This document shows, piece after piece, positions 14,337 through 21,633 of a stretch of 64,000 nt of DNA. The stretch is from Actinobacteria bacterium HGW-Actinobacteria-7 (lineage in GTDB: Bacteria > Actinomycetota > Coriobacteriia > Anaerosomatales > PHET01): positions 1 through 64,000 of the forward strand of contig PHET01000006.1 of the NCBI GenBank assembly GCA_002841275.1, given 5' to 3'. Under the pieces are notes generated by a model. It was not told the origin of the DNA. It made no database searches and was given only the letters and a program-made list of their open reading frames with translations. Within the stretch, counting starts at the first letter, position 1; each line of letters begins with the position of its first letter. Position numbers and translations under genes: made by a program.

Positions 14337-14687
14337 CTACTCCTTCTCGGTCTCGCCGGAGACTAGGCGGTCGATAAGTCGGCGCGCGCGTTTCCAGTCC
14401 TCGAGATTGCGCTTGTAGGCCTTGCCGCCTTCGGCGGTGATCGCGTAGTACTTGCGCCGGCCACCTTGGGACTCCTCGCCCCAGTAGGAGCGAATCAGCC
14501 CCTGCCCCTCCAAACGCCGTGCCGCTGAGTACAGCGTCGGCTCCTTGAGTTCATACTCGCCATCGGAGAGGAGTGTCACCTGCTTGCAGATGTCGTATCC
14601 GTAGCGATCCTGAGCGCTCAGGAGCCCCAACACGATGGTGTCTATGTGACCCCTGATGAGGTCGCTGCTGATCGGTGCCTCGCCCAT
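14337..14687 (-). CDS. PadR family transcriptional regulator
   Basis: 116 residues. A winged-helix PadR domain runs from IVLGLLSAQDRYGYDICKQ through LKEPTLYSAARRLEGQGLI to RRKYYAITAEGGKAY, followed by a short helical dimerisation tail. Likely a repressor of itself and of the HAAS gene it precedes. AGAGGTGA lies before ATG 14687. A promoter with overlapping operator half-sites lies upstream. Confidence 0.92.
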   Translation of the reverse strand: MGEAPISSDLIRGHIDTIVLGLLSAQDRYGYDICKQVTLLSDGEYELKEPTLYSAARRLEGQGLIRSYWGEESQGGRRKYYAITAEGGKAYKRNLEDWKRARRLIDRLVSGETEKE

Positions 14688-14708
14688 ACGTCACCTCTTT
14701 CTAAGTGC

Positions 14709-14754
14709 ACTATGACGCATAGTACTATGTCTGTAAAGGTAGTGTGATTGTCAA
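14709..14754 (-). promoter_or_regulatory. PadR promoter and operator
   Basis: On the minus strand a consensus -35 box TTGACA (14749-14754) and CATAGT (14724-14729) as -10, with a 19-bp spacer. Overlapping the -10 are three half-sites ACTATG/CATAGT (14709-14714, 14718-14723, 14724-14729); the last two form the 12-bp palindrome CATAGTACTATG. This position would let PadR block its own promoter. Confidence 0.6.
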
Positions 14755-14776
14755 GTTCACATCATTGGAATCAACC

Positions 14777-14935
14777 ATGGCGAGGCATGGCATGCGGATC
14801 AACGCAGGCGACGTGCGGCCGCCCACGTGGCTGTATCCAAGACCGGTTTCGGTGTTTCTAGTGTCGCTCATCGTCGACGCGTCGCGATTGCAGACCGCCG
14901 CCGAACGAGCGCATCGAGCGGGTAGCGAAAGGTAG
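14777..14935 (+). CDS. Possible short cassette gene ending inside attC
   Basis: 52 residues from ATG 14777, with no family. Its last 12 residues come from the attC left arm, as with the GNAT gene at 4120. It may be a small gene or chance coding; there is no ribosome site of note and the composition is not strongly coding-like. Listed because it is the only forward frame between the PadR promoter and the attC. Confidence 0.25.
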   Translation: MARHGMRINAGDVRPPTWLYPRPVSVFLVSLIVDASRLQTAAERAHRAGSER

Positions 14936-14982
14936 ACTGCGATGAGGGCGTTTGTCTGCCGCTCATGCCCAACCCGTTGGCC
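14900..14982 (+). repeat. attC site, 83 bp (clear example)
   Basis: Left box GCCGAAC (14900-14906), inner arm GCATCGAGCGG, conserved AGGTAGACTG (14930-14939), right inner arm CCGCTCATGC, right box GTTGGCC (14976-14982). GCAT(C)GAGCGG pairs with CCGCTCATGC along its whole length, leaving only the bracketed C unpaired: the textbook attC feature. Confidence 0.8.
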
Positions 14983-15017
14983 GGAATGTTGGTCGCGGCT
15001 GCGAATGGAGTGACTCA

Positions 15018-15374
15018 GTGGATCTCGGCAGTCGAACGGCGCAGCTGTGCATCGCAGGTACTCAAGCTGAGTTCGAGCGTCGAATTGATGATGCCCGCAC
15101 CCTCTTTCGCGAGGCCTGGGAGGCCGCCGCCGATGATCACGATGCGTGTATCGCGGCCCACTACGTCGCCCACCTCGAACCCGACCCTCATGCGGCTTTG
15201 CGCTGGAACATGGTTGCGCTCGAGCATGGCCGCCTCGATGAGCGAGCAAACGAGTTCATGGGCTCGCTGCTGGTGAGCGTCGGAGGAGCCCACGAGTCTC
15301 TTGGCGACCATGCGGAGGCTGAACGCTACTTCGCAATGGCTTCTGAACTTGGGGTAGAGCACTTCCGGGGTTAG
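15018..15374 (+). CDS. Helical, TPR-like cassette protein
   Basis: 118 residues from GTG 15018. The sequence reads as paired helices, with [21 protein letters not shown], then [14 protein letters not shown], and a last TPR-like pair [22 protein letters not shown]-like proteins bind other proteins; no partner is evident. The start is placed after the attC; an open frame extends into the site. Confidence 0.65.
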   Translation: MDLGSRTAQLCIAGTQAEFERRIDDARTLFREAWEAAADDHDACIAAHYVAHLEPDPHAALRWNMVALEHGRLDERANEFMGSLLVSVGGAHESLGDHAEAERYFAMASELGVEHFRG

Positions 15375-15398
15375 CGTAGTCGGGCTCACGGGTATCAC

Positions 15399-15482
15399 CG
15401 TAGCGGGCATGAACCTGACGCGCGGCAGGCCTCGGTCAGACGGGGGCCGCTCGGCAAGGGGAGTATGTCCAACGCGTTGGGC
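15399..15482 (+). repeat. attC site, about 84 bp
   Basis: Left part CCGTAGCGGGCATGAACCTG, right inner arm AGTATGTCCAACGC, right box GTTGGGC (15476-15482). The right end is near consensus; the left box is degenerate. Last site I can recognise, so it marks the right border of the array. Confidence 0.6.
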
Positions 15483-15498
15483 AGACACAGGGGGACCT

Positions 15499-15870
15499 AT
15501 GGCTGAGAAGAAGGCTACCAGCAAGGCAACGAAGAAGGCCGATAGTGAGGCCGAGGTGCTCGCCAACATCGCTGCGATGTCGAAGACTGATCGCGCTATA
15601 GCGGAGCGGCTCCACGTGCTCATCAAAGCCAACGCACCGGTGCTCTTGCCAAGGCTTTGGTACGGGATGCCCGCGTATGCGAAAGACGGCAAGGTCGTCT
15701 GCTTCTTCCAAGGCGCCGAGAAGTTCAAGACGAGATACGCGACGTTTGGGTTCCAGCACGAGGCGAACCTCGATGAAGGCGCTATGTGGCCAGTCGCGTT
15801 CGCGGTGAAGCAGCTGACCGCCCCCGAAGAGGTGAAGATCGTCGCGCTCGTGAAGAAGGCGGTTGGCTGA
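15499..15870 (+). CDS. DUF1801 (YdhG/YdeI-like) protein
   Basis: 123 residues. A Lys/Ala-rich head (about 17 residues) precedes a DUF1801 domain: [40 protein letters not shown], and the Phe/His-containing core [22 protein letters not shown]. The fold is that of the Fra-like/YdhG proteins proposed as iron chaperones in some Gram-positives; the role here is unknown. ATG 15499 lies 16 bp after the last attC, so this is either the last cassette gene or the first gene outside the array. Confidence 0.85.
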   Translation: MAEKKATSKATKKADSEAEVLANIAAMSKTDRAIAERLHVLIKANAPVLLPRLWYGMPAYAKDGKVVCFFQGAEKFKTRYATFGFQHEANLDEGAMWPVAFAVKQLTAPEEVKIVALVKKAVG

Positions 15871-16041
15871 AACGAGGGGGGCGTAGTGTTGCCGCCGCCG
15901 CAGTCCCCGTGGACCCGAGGCGCCCCCTTGAGGGTATGAACCATGCGAGCGCTTGCGGTCAACCGCGAGCTGCAGTGGCATCGCCACCGAGGCGGTGATT
16001 CCCAGTAGTCAGAGCCTCGGAACCGAGGAAGAGGAACAGAG

Positions 16042-16440
16042 ATGGCGAAGAGCGAATCGCAGGAGAGTAAGTCCCCTTCTGAGCTGATAGATGAAAGGAT
16101 CGAGGAGCTGGGCGACTGGCGGGGCGAGACGCTGAGCCGGCTCCGCGCGTTGGTCAAGGAGGCCGAGCCCGAAATCGTTGAAGAGTGGAAATGGAGAGGG
16201 GTTCCGGTCTGGTACCACAACGGGATGGTGTGCACGGGCGAGGCCTACAAGGATTATGTGAAGACGACCTTCGCCAAAGGCGCTGCTCTGGAAGACCCCT
16301 CGGGCCTCTTCAACTCCAGCCTTGATGGGAACACAAGGCGTGCCATCGACTTTCGTGAGGGCGAGAAGATAGACGAGGAGGCACTGAAGGCGCTCGTTCG
16401 CGCCGCGGTGGCTCTGAACAAGCCCGGGGCCAGGGGCTAG
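16042..16440 (+). CDS. DUF1801 protein, second copy
   Basis: 132 residues. LIDERIEELGDWRGETLSRL, EEWKWRGVPVWYHNGMVCTG, KTTFAKGAALEDPSGLFNSS and RRAIDFREGEKIDEEALKAL are the conserved blocks of the longer DUF1801 group. It differs strongly from the copy at 15499, so the two are not a recent duplication. GAGGAACAG precedes the ATG. The 170 bp before it (15871-16041) hold no gene I can support. Confidence 0.88.
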   Translation: MAKSESQESKSPSELIDERIEELGDWRGETLSRLRALVKEAEPEIVEEWKWRGVPVWYHNGMVCTGEAYKDYVKTTFAKGAALEDPSGLFNSSLDGNTRRAIDFREGEKIDEEALKALVRAAVALNKPGARG

Positions 16441-16456
16441 CCCCCGCAGGGGTCTC

Positions 16457-17131
16457 ATGAACAAGGCGAAGGCGATCGTTGCGAGCTATGTCGGGGTCCT
16501 TGTGTACGCAAGCGTGGTCTTCCTCGGCGCGTGGAAGCTGGCCTACTGGCAGGGGCTTCTCTACGTCGTGCTCGCTCTGGTCGGAACGACCCTGAGCCAT
16601 GTTCTCGTACCCGCTGGCTCGGCGATCACTGCCAACCGCGCTCGCGAGGCGCAGGCCGGGCAGGAATGGGACCGGCGATTGCTCGGCGTGCTCTTCATCG
16701 TCAACCTCGTGACGTTCGTCACGGCGGGTCTGGACTCCGGGCGCTTTGGCTGGTCTGGCCATGTGCCGCTGACGGTGACTATCGCAGGAGCGGCGCTCAT
16801 GGTGGCGGGGCAGATTATCTTCGCTGTCGCCAAGAGGGAGAACGAGTTCTTCTCAAGCACCGTCCGCATCCAGACCGAGCGGTACCACCGGGTATGCGAC
16901 GAAGGGCTCTACTCAGTGGTGCGCCACCCCGGCTACTTGGGCATGCTGATGTCTCTGCTGGCTTTTCCGCTCGTCATGAACTCGTACTGGGCATTCATTC
17001 CGGCTCTTCTGGGGGCGGCTCTACTCGTGGTTCGGACTGTGTTGGAAGATCGCTTCCTCATGGGAGGGCTGCCTGGCTATCCGGAGTACGCGGCCAAGAC
17101 GCGGTGGCGGCTGGTGCCGGGAATCTTCTAG
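16457..17131 (+). CDS. Isoprenylcysteine methyltransferase-like membrane protein
   Basis: 224 residues, about six transmembrane helices. The C-terminal half has the ICMT/PEMT motif: GLYSVVRHPGYLGMLM (the SAM-binding R-H-P-x-Y), then RTVLEDRFL and GYPEYAAKTRWRLVPGIF. Members methylate small hydrophobic or prenylated substrates in the membrane using S-adenosylmethionine; the substrate is unknown. Starts 16 bp after the DUF1801 stop and may be co-transcribed with it. Confidence 0.85.
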   Translation: MNKAKAIVASYVGVLVYASVVFLGAWKLAYWQGLLYVVLALVGTTLSHVLVPAGSAITANRAREAQAGQEWDRRLLGVLFIVNLVTFVTAGLDSGRFGWSGHVPLTVTIAGAALMVAGQIIFAVAKRENEFFSSTVRIQTERYHRVCDEGLYSVVRHPGYLGMLMSLLAFPLVMNSYWAFIPALLGAALLVVRTVLEDRFLMGGLPGYPEYAAKTRWRLVPGIF

Positions 17132-17321
17132 CCGCAGGGGCTCTCGGCGGTCGCGCGTTTCGGCGACCCAACCGGGCCTGAGCTGACCGCGGCGGGTACA
17201 CTGAGCAGGGATGGGCATGGGCCGGGGCGCGTGTCTGTCCTGTTAGGCAAGTGAAGGGCACACGCCGCAGCCGAGCTGCTGACGCGAGCTGACCGAACGA
17301 TCTAGCAGAGAGGGTCACACA

Positions 17322-17693
17322 GTGCCTGAGTACAGACAGGATACGCATCTACCGAAACGAGACGCTGACGCCCGGAGAGTCGAAAGCGCGCTCGCCGGCT
17401 GGGAGCAGGGCGTCGAAACGCTGGAGGCCGGATATGCCGACGAGGCCATCGAGAGTTATCACTGGGCGCTGGACTGCCGAGACGACCTCCAGAAGGAAAC
17501 GACCTCTGCCACCTTCAAACAGCGCACGAAGATAGCAGGGAGGTTGCCGGAGCTCGACCGCCGCTTCAAGGCCGCCACGGTTGAGGCCGCAGGGTGCGTG
17601 TTGTCTACGCGCGAGTGCGATCCAGTTGCCGAATGGTGGTACTTCCGTGTTCCGGCTTCGCATCCAGAATGGGCTGAGTCGGCGAGCGAGTAG
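17322..17693 (+). CDS. Hypothetical soluble protein
   Basis: 123 residues, largely helical (VESALAGWEQGVETLEAGYA, ATFKQRTKIAGRLPELDRRF) with two Cys (GCVLSTREC) near the end. No family recognised and no signal or membrane segment. GTG 17322 has GAGAGGGT upstream. The 190 bp before it carry a chance GTTAGGC but no attC. Confidence 0.5.
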   Translation: MPEYRQDTHLPKRDADARRVESALAGWEQGVETLEAGYADEAIESYHWALDCRDDLQKETTSATFKQRTKIAGRLPELDRRFKAATVEAAGCVLSTRECDPVAEWWYFRVPASHPEWAESASE

Positions 17694-17740
17694 CAGATTG
17701 CGCCCGAATATTTGACTGTGGATTCGTTAGGGGGCGGCCG

Positions 17741-18283
17741 ATGCCTGCGTCGAAGGTGGATATCCGGGCGAGACAGGAGCCGATTCGGCAGCACTATCTC
17801 GAGAGTCCCGATGACGCGGGCGAGGTGCTGAGCGTTCACGGTGGCACGAGCGATCTCGCCGATCCCTTGCACGTCGTCGTGTCGCCGGACTCGGTGCCAG
17901 ACGCACTTCTCCGCTCGGGGGCGCACCCGGCGGTTGGGGGCGACGGTGATGTGCCATGTTCGGGCGATCTGTTGCTCGCCGCTTTGGCGGCTTGCCAGGA
18001 GACCACCTTGCGCATGGTCGCCGCCAACATGGGCATCGACTTGGAGGAGCTGGAAATTTCGATGGAGGCGGACTGGGACCCGCGAGGCACGCTGGCAATG
18101 GGCAGGGAGTTCCCGGTGGGTATCACTGCGATACGCGCCCACACACGGGTGGTGGTTCGGGGTGACGAACGCGAGGAACGAGCCAAACGGCTGCTGCAGA
18201 GTGCAGAGCGGTACTGCGTCATCCTTCAGACGCTTCAAGCAGGGGTCTCGGTCGAGTCGACCTTCGAGCTGGGCACCGCCTAG
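17741..18283 (+). CDS. OsmC family protein
   Basis: 180 residues. LLLAALAACQETTLRMVAAN carries the family's peroxidatic-type Cys in the central helix; the C-terminal RAHTRVVVRGDER and ERYCVILQTLQAG contains the second Cys. The two cysteines reduce organic hydroperoxides in Ohr/OsmC enzymes. ATG 17741 follows GGGGGCGG. Confidence 0.82.
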   Translation: MPASKVDIRARQEPIRQHYLESPDDAGEVLSVHGGTSDLADPLHVVVSPDSVPDALLRSGAHPAVGGDGDVPCSGDLLLAALAACQETTLRMVAANMGIDLEELEISMEADWDPRGTLAMGREFPVGITAIRAHTRVVVRGDEREERAKRLLQSAERYCVILQTLQAGVSVESTFELGTA

Positions 18284-18377
18284 CGGTATTATCTGGCTCT
18301 GAGGCGCGGAGCCTACGCGTCGAACAGACACAGGGCCGCGCGCCGGAATGCGAACCTGCCAGGGGAGACCATCTTCA

Positions 18378-19409
18378 ATGAAATGCCGGTTGTATCTCAT
18401 CATCGTTGTGTTCATCCTTGCGTCCTCCACCGTCGGATGCGGGCCCACGCCGCCCAGCGTCAAAGGCATGGAGCTGATGTCCGCGACTGCGGCGCTCGAA
18501 TCCGCGGGATTTCGCGTCAGCGATGTCACCTATGACGAGACGGTGTCCGAGGCAACCGGCACGGTCATCGGCCAACGTCCCGTGGCGGGGCAGAGGGCAG
18601 AGAACGGCTCTCTTGTGGCGTTGACGGTTGCGGGCTTTCCGCCGGTGGCAACGCCGAACCTGGCGGGCTTGGACGAAGGCGAGGTATCAGATGCACTCGC
18701 AGCAGCGAAACTGTCTTTGGGGCAACTGACCAAGAGCCACAGTGCCTCGGTCGCCGCTGGCTGCGTGGTTTCGCAGGTCCCGGTTGCGGGGGAGCTGGTC
18801 GCGCAGGGTTCACCCGTTGTACTCGTCATCAGCACAGGTCCCGAGTCAGTACGAATCCCTATCGTGAAGGGTAGAACGGAATCCAGAGCCAAGGAGCGCC
18901 TGAAGGCTGCAGGCTTCAAGGTGAAGATAGTGAGGGCGGGCAGCTCAGAGGAGCCAGGCACGGTCATCGCTCAGAAGCCATCGCGCGGCAAGGCCTCGCC
19001 AGGCTCGACGATCACGATAACCGTTTCGACCAGCGGTGCATCCGGTCAGGCGAGTGGAGACAGCGCCTCCGGCGGAAGCGATGAAGCTGCAGCCCGGGCG
19101 TTCGAGCAACACAAGAGCGGCATTCAGCTGAAGGGCGAAGGGACGGTCACAAAGGTCCTGGCGGACGATAGCGACGGAGGTCGTCACCAGCGGTTCATCC
19201 TGCGTCTTGCGTCTGGTCAGACGCTCTTGATCGCCCATAACGTCGATATCGCACCGAGGGTTCCTTCACTGCAGTCAGGCGATTCTGTTGCGTTCAGTGG
19301 GATCTACGAATGGAACTCAGAAGGCGGAGTTGTGCATTGGACGCATCGCGATCCGGATGGGCAGCATCCCGCGGGCTGGCTGAAGCACGACGGATCGACC
19401 TATCAATAG
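18378..19409 (+). CDS. Lipoprotein with three PASTA repeats and a DUF3465 domain
   Basis: 343 residues. Signal with lipobox STVGC (about residue 21), then three PASTA-like repeats (about 28-93, 94-160 and 161-225), a Gly/Ser linker, and a C-terminal DUF3465 domain (GEGTVTKVLADDSDGGRHQR, FILRLASGQTLLIAHNVDIA, GGVVHWTHRDPDG). PASTA repeats bind peptidoglycan or beta-lactam-like ligands in kinases and PBPs; DUF3465 is an OB-like secreted domain of unknown role. The combination suggests a wall-facing surface lipoprotein. Confidence 0.85.
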   Translation: MKCRLYLIIVVFILASSTVGCGPTPPSVKGMELMSATAALESAGFRVSDVTYDETVSEATGTVIGQRPVAGQRAENGSLVALTVAGFPPVATPNLAGLDEGEVSDALAAAKLSLGQLTKSHSASVAAGCVVSQVPVAGELVAQGSPVVLVISTGPESVRIPIVKGRTESRAKERLKAAGFKVKIVRAGSSEEPGTVIAQKPSRGKASPGSTITITVSTSGASGQASGDSASGGSDEAAARAFEQHKSGIQLKGEGTVTKVLADDSDGGRHQRFILRLASGQTLLIAHNVDIAPRVPSLQSGDSVAFSGIYEWNSEGGVVHWTHRDPDGQHPAGWLKHDGSTYQ

Positions 19410-19449
19410 GTATTGTGGCCATGTTGGGCCGAAGACGGACGGGAGAGAG

Positions 19450-19809
19450 ATGCACAGGGACTTGTCGCCATCAGAGCTCGACACCTTGATCCGCATGATC
19501 GAGGTGCTCCCCGAACCTTTGCGAGGTCAGCTGCTCGCTCAGGTTCCCTTCGTCAGCGCCAGCGACGGGCTTCCCGGCGAACTGCGCCTCTCGGTCGAAC
19601 GTTCCGCGCCTCGTGCTGACGTGAAGGATGGAGTGCTCCCTGTATCCGGACTGGCGCGAACGCAGGATGGTCGGCCTATCGGTCACTTCACCATCTGGAT
19701 GAGTGACGGAAGGTTCTTCTCGCTGGACCTTGGCTGGGTCACTGAGCAGGTGCCTGATGAATTGCCACCGATAGGCTCACTCGAGGTCCGCTGGCACGGA
19801 GAAGGGTGA
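19450..19809 (+). CDS. Hypothetical soluble protein
   Basis: 119 residues from ATG 19450, preceded by GGGAGAGAG. The N-terminal helix (LSPSELDTLIRMIEVLPEPL) is followed by a beta-rich part (GRPIGHFTIWMSDGRFFSLD) and ends in LEVRWHGEG. No family recognised. The next gene starts 8 bp later, so they likely form a two-gene operon. Confidence 0.6.
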   Translation: MHRDLSPSELDTLIRMIEVLPEPLRGQLLAQVPFVSASDGLPGELRLSVERSAPRADVKDGVLPVSGLARTQDGRPIGHFTIWMSDGRFFSLDLGWVTEQVPDELPPIGSLEVRWHGEG

Positions 19810-19816
19810 CTCAGAC

Positions 19817-20029
19817 ATGCTTGATGAAGATGACTCGCCTGATGACCTTCCGGAGGATCTCGGGACGTTGGCTCGGCGCTCCCTCGCCAGAGCCGGCTAC
19901 ACATGTTTGGACCAGCTCACGTCTGTGAGTGAATCGGATTTGGGCCGCATGCGTGGGATGGGTGCCAAAGCCATCGGTCAGATCAGAGTCGCTCTGGCCG
20001 CGCGAGGCCAGAGTCTCGCCGAGGACTGA
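19817..20029 (+). CDS. Mini-protein like the RNA polymerase alpha C-terminal domain
   Basis: 70 residues. LARRSLARAGYTCLDQLTSV, ESDLGRMRGMGAKAIGQIRV is the helix-hairpin-helix core of the RNA polymerase alpha-CTD (where it reads R..NCL...GI.T...L......L....N.G..SL.EI). The acidic lead DEDDSPDDLPEDLGTL takes the place of the alpha linker. Could bind DNA or an activator that normally touches alpha-CTD. Partner gene upstream is unknown. Confidence 0.75.
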   Translation: MLDEDDSPDDLPEDLGTLARRSLARAGYTCLDQLTSVSESDLGRMRGMGAKAIGQIRVALAARGQSLAED

Positions 20030-20053
20030 GCTCGCATCGCGCTTGGAGTCGAC

Positions 20054-20587
20054 GTGGCCGAGATCATCTACTACGTGGCAGCGAGTCTGGACGGCTACAT
20101 AGCCACCCCGGACGGCGGGGTGGGCTGGCTGGCCCCCTTCGAGTCAGGGGCTGAGGACTACGGGTACGCCGAGTTCTACGCATCAGTGAACGCGGTGCTG
20201 CTGGGCAGCCACACATTCGAGCAAAGTCTGACGTTCGGCGAGTGGCCCTACTCGGGCAAGCCGACATGGGTCTTCTCGGGAAGAGACTGGCCCCAGCTGC
20301 CGCCGGATGTCACTGCAACGAGCCGCAGCCCAGTGGATGTGGTGGCTCAGTTGGACGCGAGTGGAATCAGCCGGGCGTGGTTGGTTGGGGGAGCGGCGCT
20401 CGCCACCTCGTTTCGCAACGCGGGCCTGATCACCGAGTTCATCGTGTCGGTCATGCCGGTGATTCTGGGCGGCGGAATCCCCCTGTTCGCGACCGACGGG
20501 CCCACATTGACGCTTCGTCTGGTGAGCGAGTCGGTCTACGACGATGGTGTGGTGCAGCTCGTGTATAAACCGCTTACTCGCGGTTAG
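20054..20587 (+). CDS. Dihydrofolate reductase/RibD C-terminal family protein
   Basis: 177 residues. VAASLDGYIATPDGGVGWL is the family's N-terminal signature and NAVLLGSHTFEQSL, KPTWVFSG, SRAWLVGGAALATSF (the G-G nucleotide loop) and VSVMPVILGGGIPLF follow in order. NADPH-dependent reductase fold; the true substrate of this YyaP/YwjB-like group is unknown. GTG 20054. Its end meets the end of the SDR gene on the other strand. Confidence 0.88.
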   Translation: MAEIIYYVAASLDGYIATPDGGVGWLAPFESGAEDYGYAEFYASVNAVLLGSHTFEQSLTFGEWPYSGKPTWVFSGRDWPQLPPDVTATSRSPVDVVAQLDASGISRAWLVGGAALATSFRNAGLITEFIVSVMPVILGGGIPLFATDGPTLTLRLVSESVYDDGVVQLVYKPLTRG

Positions 20588-21396
20588 GACGGCAACAGCT
20601 CCCGCATCTGCTGATAGATGATCGTTGCTGCCCGGAGCGGCGATAGCCGAGACAGGCGGTCCATCATCTTGACATCCGACCCCACCATCACTCGGTAGGC
20701 GTTCTTCTCCATGCCGTCGAGGATCATCCGGGCCGCAGCATCGGGCTCGGTCATCCGGATCTTGGAGGCGCTCGCGTCCGCCTCGGCACCCCCCGGGCCG
20801 CCCACGCCGGAGTTCTTCGAGATGTCTGTGTGGATAGCTCCGGGGAACACGACGGTCACCGCGACGCTCGTGTCGACGAGTTCGGAGTGGAGGCCCTCGG
20901 TCAGCAGCATCACTGCGGCCTTCGTGGCACCGTACATCGTCTGTCCCGGCACGGGCACCAACCCGCCCATGCTGGAGATGTTCACGATGTGGGCCTCGGG
21001 ACGCTGCAGCAGCACCGGCAGGAACGCCTTGATTGTGTGGATCGTGCCCCAGAGGTTCACGTTCATGATCCGCTCGATGGCGTCGTATTCCAGATCGTTG
21101 AACCGTACGAACGGCTGGATGATGCCCGCGCAGTTGATCAGACCGTCGACTTGGCCATGTGCGGCGACGATTGCGGCGGGAAGCGCACCTACGGCCTCCC
21201 GGTCTGCAATGTTCACTGCATGTGTGGACAGCCTGTCCTTTGCAGAGTCGGCAAGCTCGGCCGTCTCGGCAAGGCCCTTCTCGCTGATGTCGAGAGCTGC
21301 GACACGGGCTCCTCTGCCCAAAAGCTGTAGCACCAGTTCTCGTCCGATACCGTTGCCGCCACCCGTGACCGCCACGGTCTTTCCGCTTGCGCGCAT
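20584..21396 (-). CDS. Short-chain dehydrogenase/reductase
   Basis: 270 residues, classical SDR. TGGGNGIGRE (NAD(P)-binding), INCAGI, NISSMGG (catalytic Ser) and YGATKAA (Tyr and Lys). The C-terminal extension (DAAARMILDGMEKNAYRV) is like that of SDRs acting on longer substrates. Oxidises or reduces a hydroxyl/carbonyl; substrate unknown. The stop overlaps the DHFR-like gene end by 4 bp in convergent orientation. Confidence 0.92.
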   Translation of the reverse strand: MRASGKTVAVTGGGNGIGRELVLQLLGRGARVAALDISEKGLAETAELADSAKDRLSTHAVNIADREAVGALPAAIVAAHGQVDGLINCAGIIQPFVRFNDLEYDAIERIMNVNLWGTIHTIKAFLPVLLQRPEAHIVNISSMGGLVPVPGQTMYGATKAAVMLLTEGLHSELVDTSVAVTVVFPGAIHTDISKNSGVGGPGGAEADASASKIRMTEPDAAARMILDGMEKNAYRVMVGSDVKMMDRLSRLSPLRAATIIYQQMRELLPS

Positions 21397-21633
21397 GGTG
21401 CCCCCCGTTCCCCGCCCAATTCATGTTGTTCAGGCTCATCGTACTACGGGACAAGACGACGGCTGCCTGCGCCGTCGTCGTCGCGAGCCTGCCGACTCTC
21501 GCCTGGTAGTCGGATGTCGCGTGGAAGTCGTCTGGCTGGGGAGGCGTCAACGGCGCTAGACTGCGGGAGTGGGCAGGGGGTCGCCAAGTTGGCCGCGGGA
21601 GTTCTTGCGGCATCAAGGAGCGGGGGAGCGCAC

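Noticed and set aside
17222..17245. GTTAGGC in CTGTCCTGTTAGGCAAGTG looks like an attC right box.
   Set aside because: No left box or pairing inner arms within 150 bp; a chance match.
20183..21616. A 477-codon open frame on the minus strand.
   Set aside because: It is an out-of-frame shadow of the SDR gene and neighbours; long antisense frames are common in high-GC DNA, and it shows no family features.
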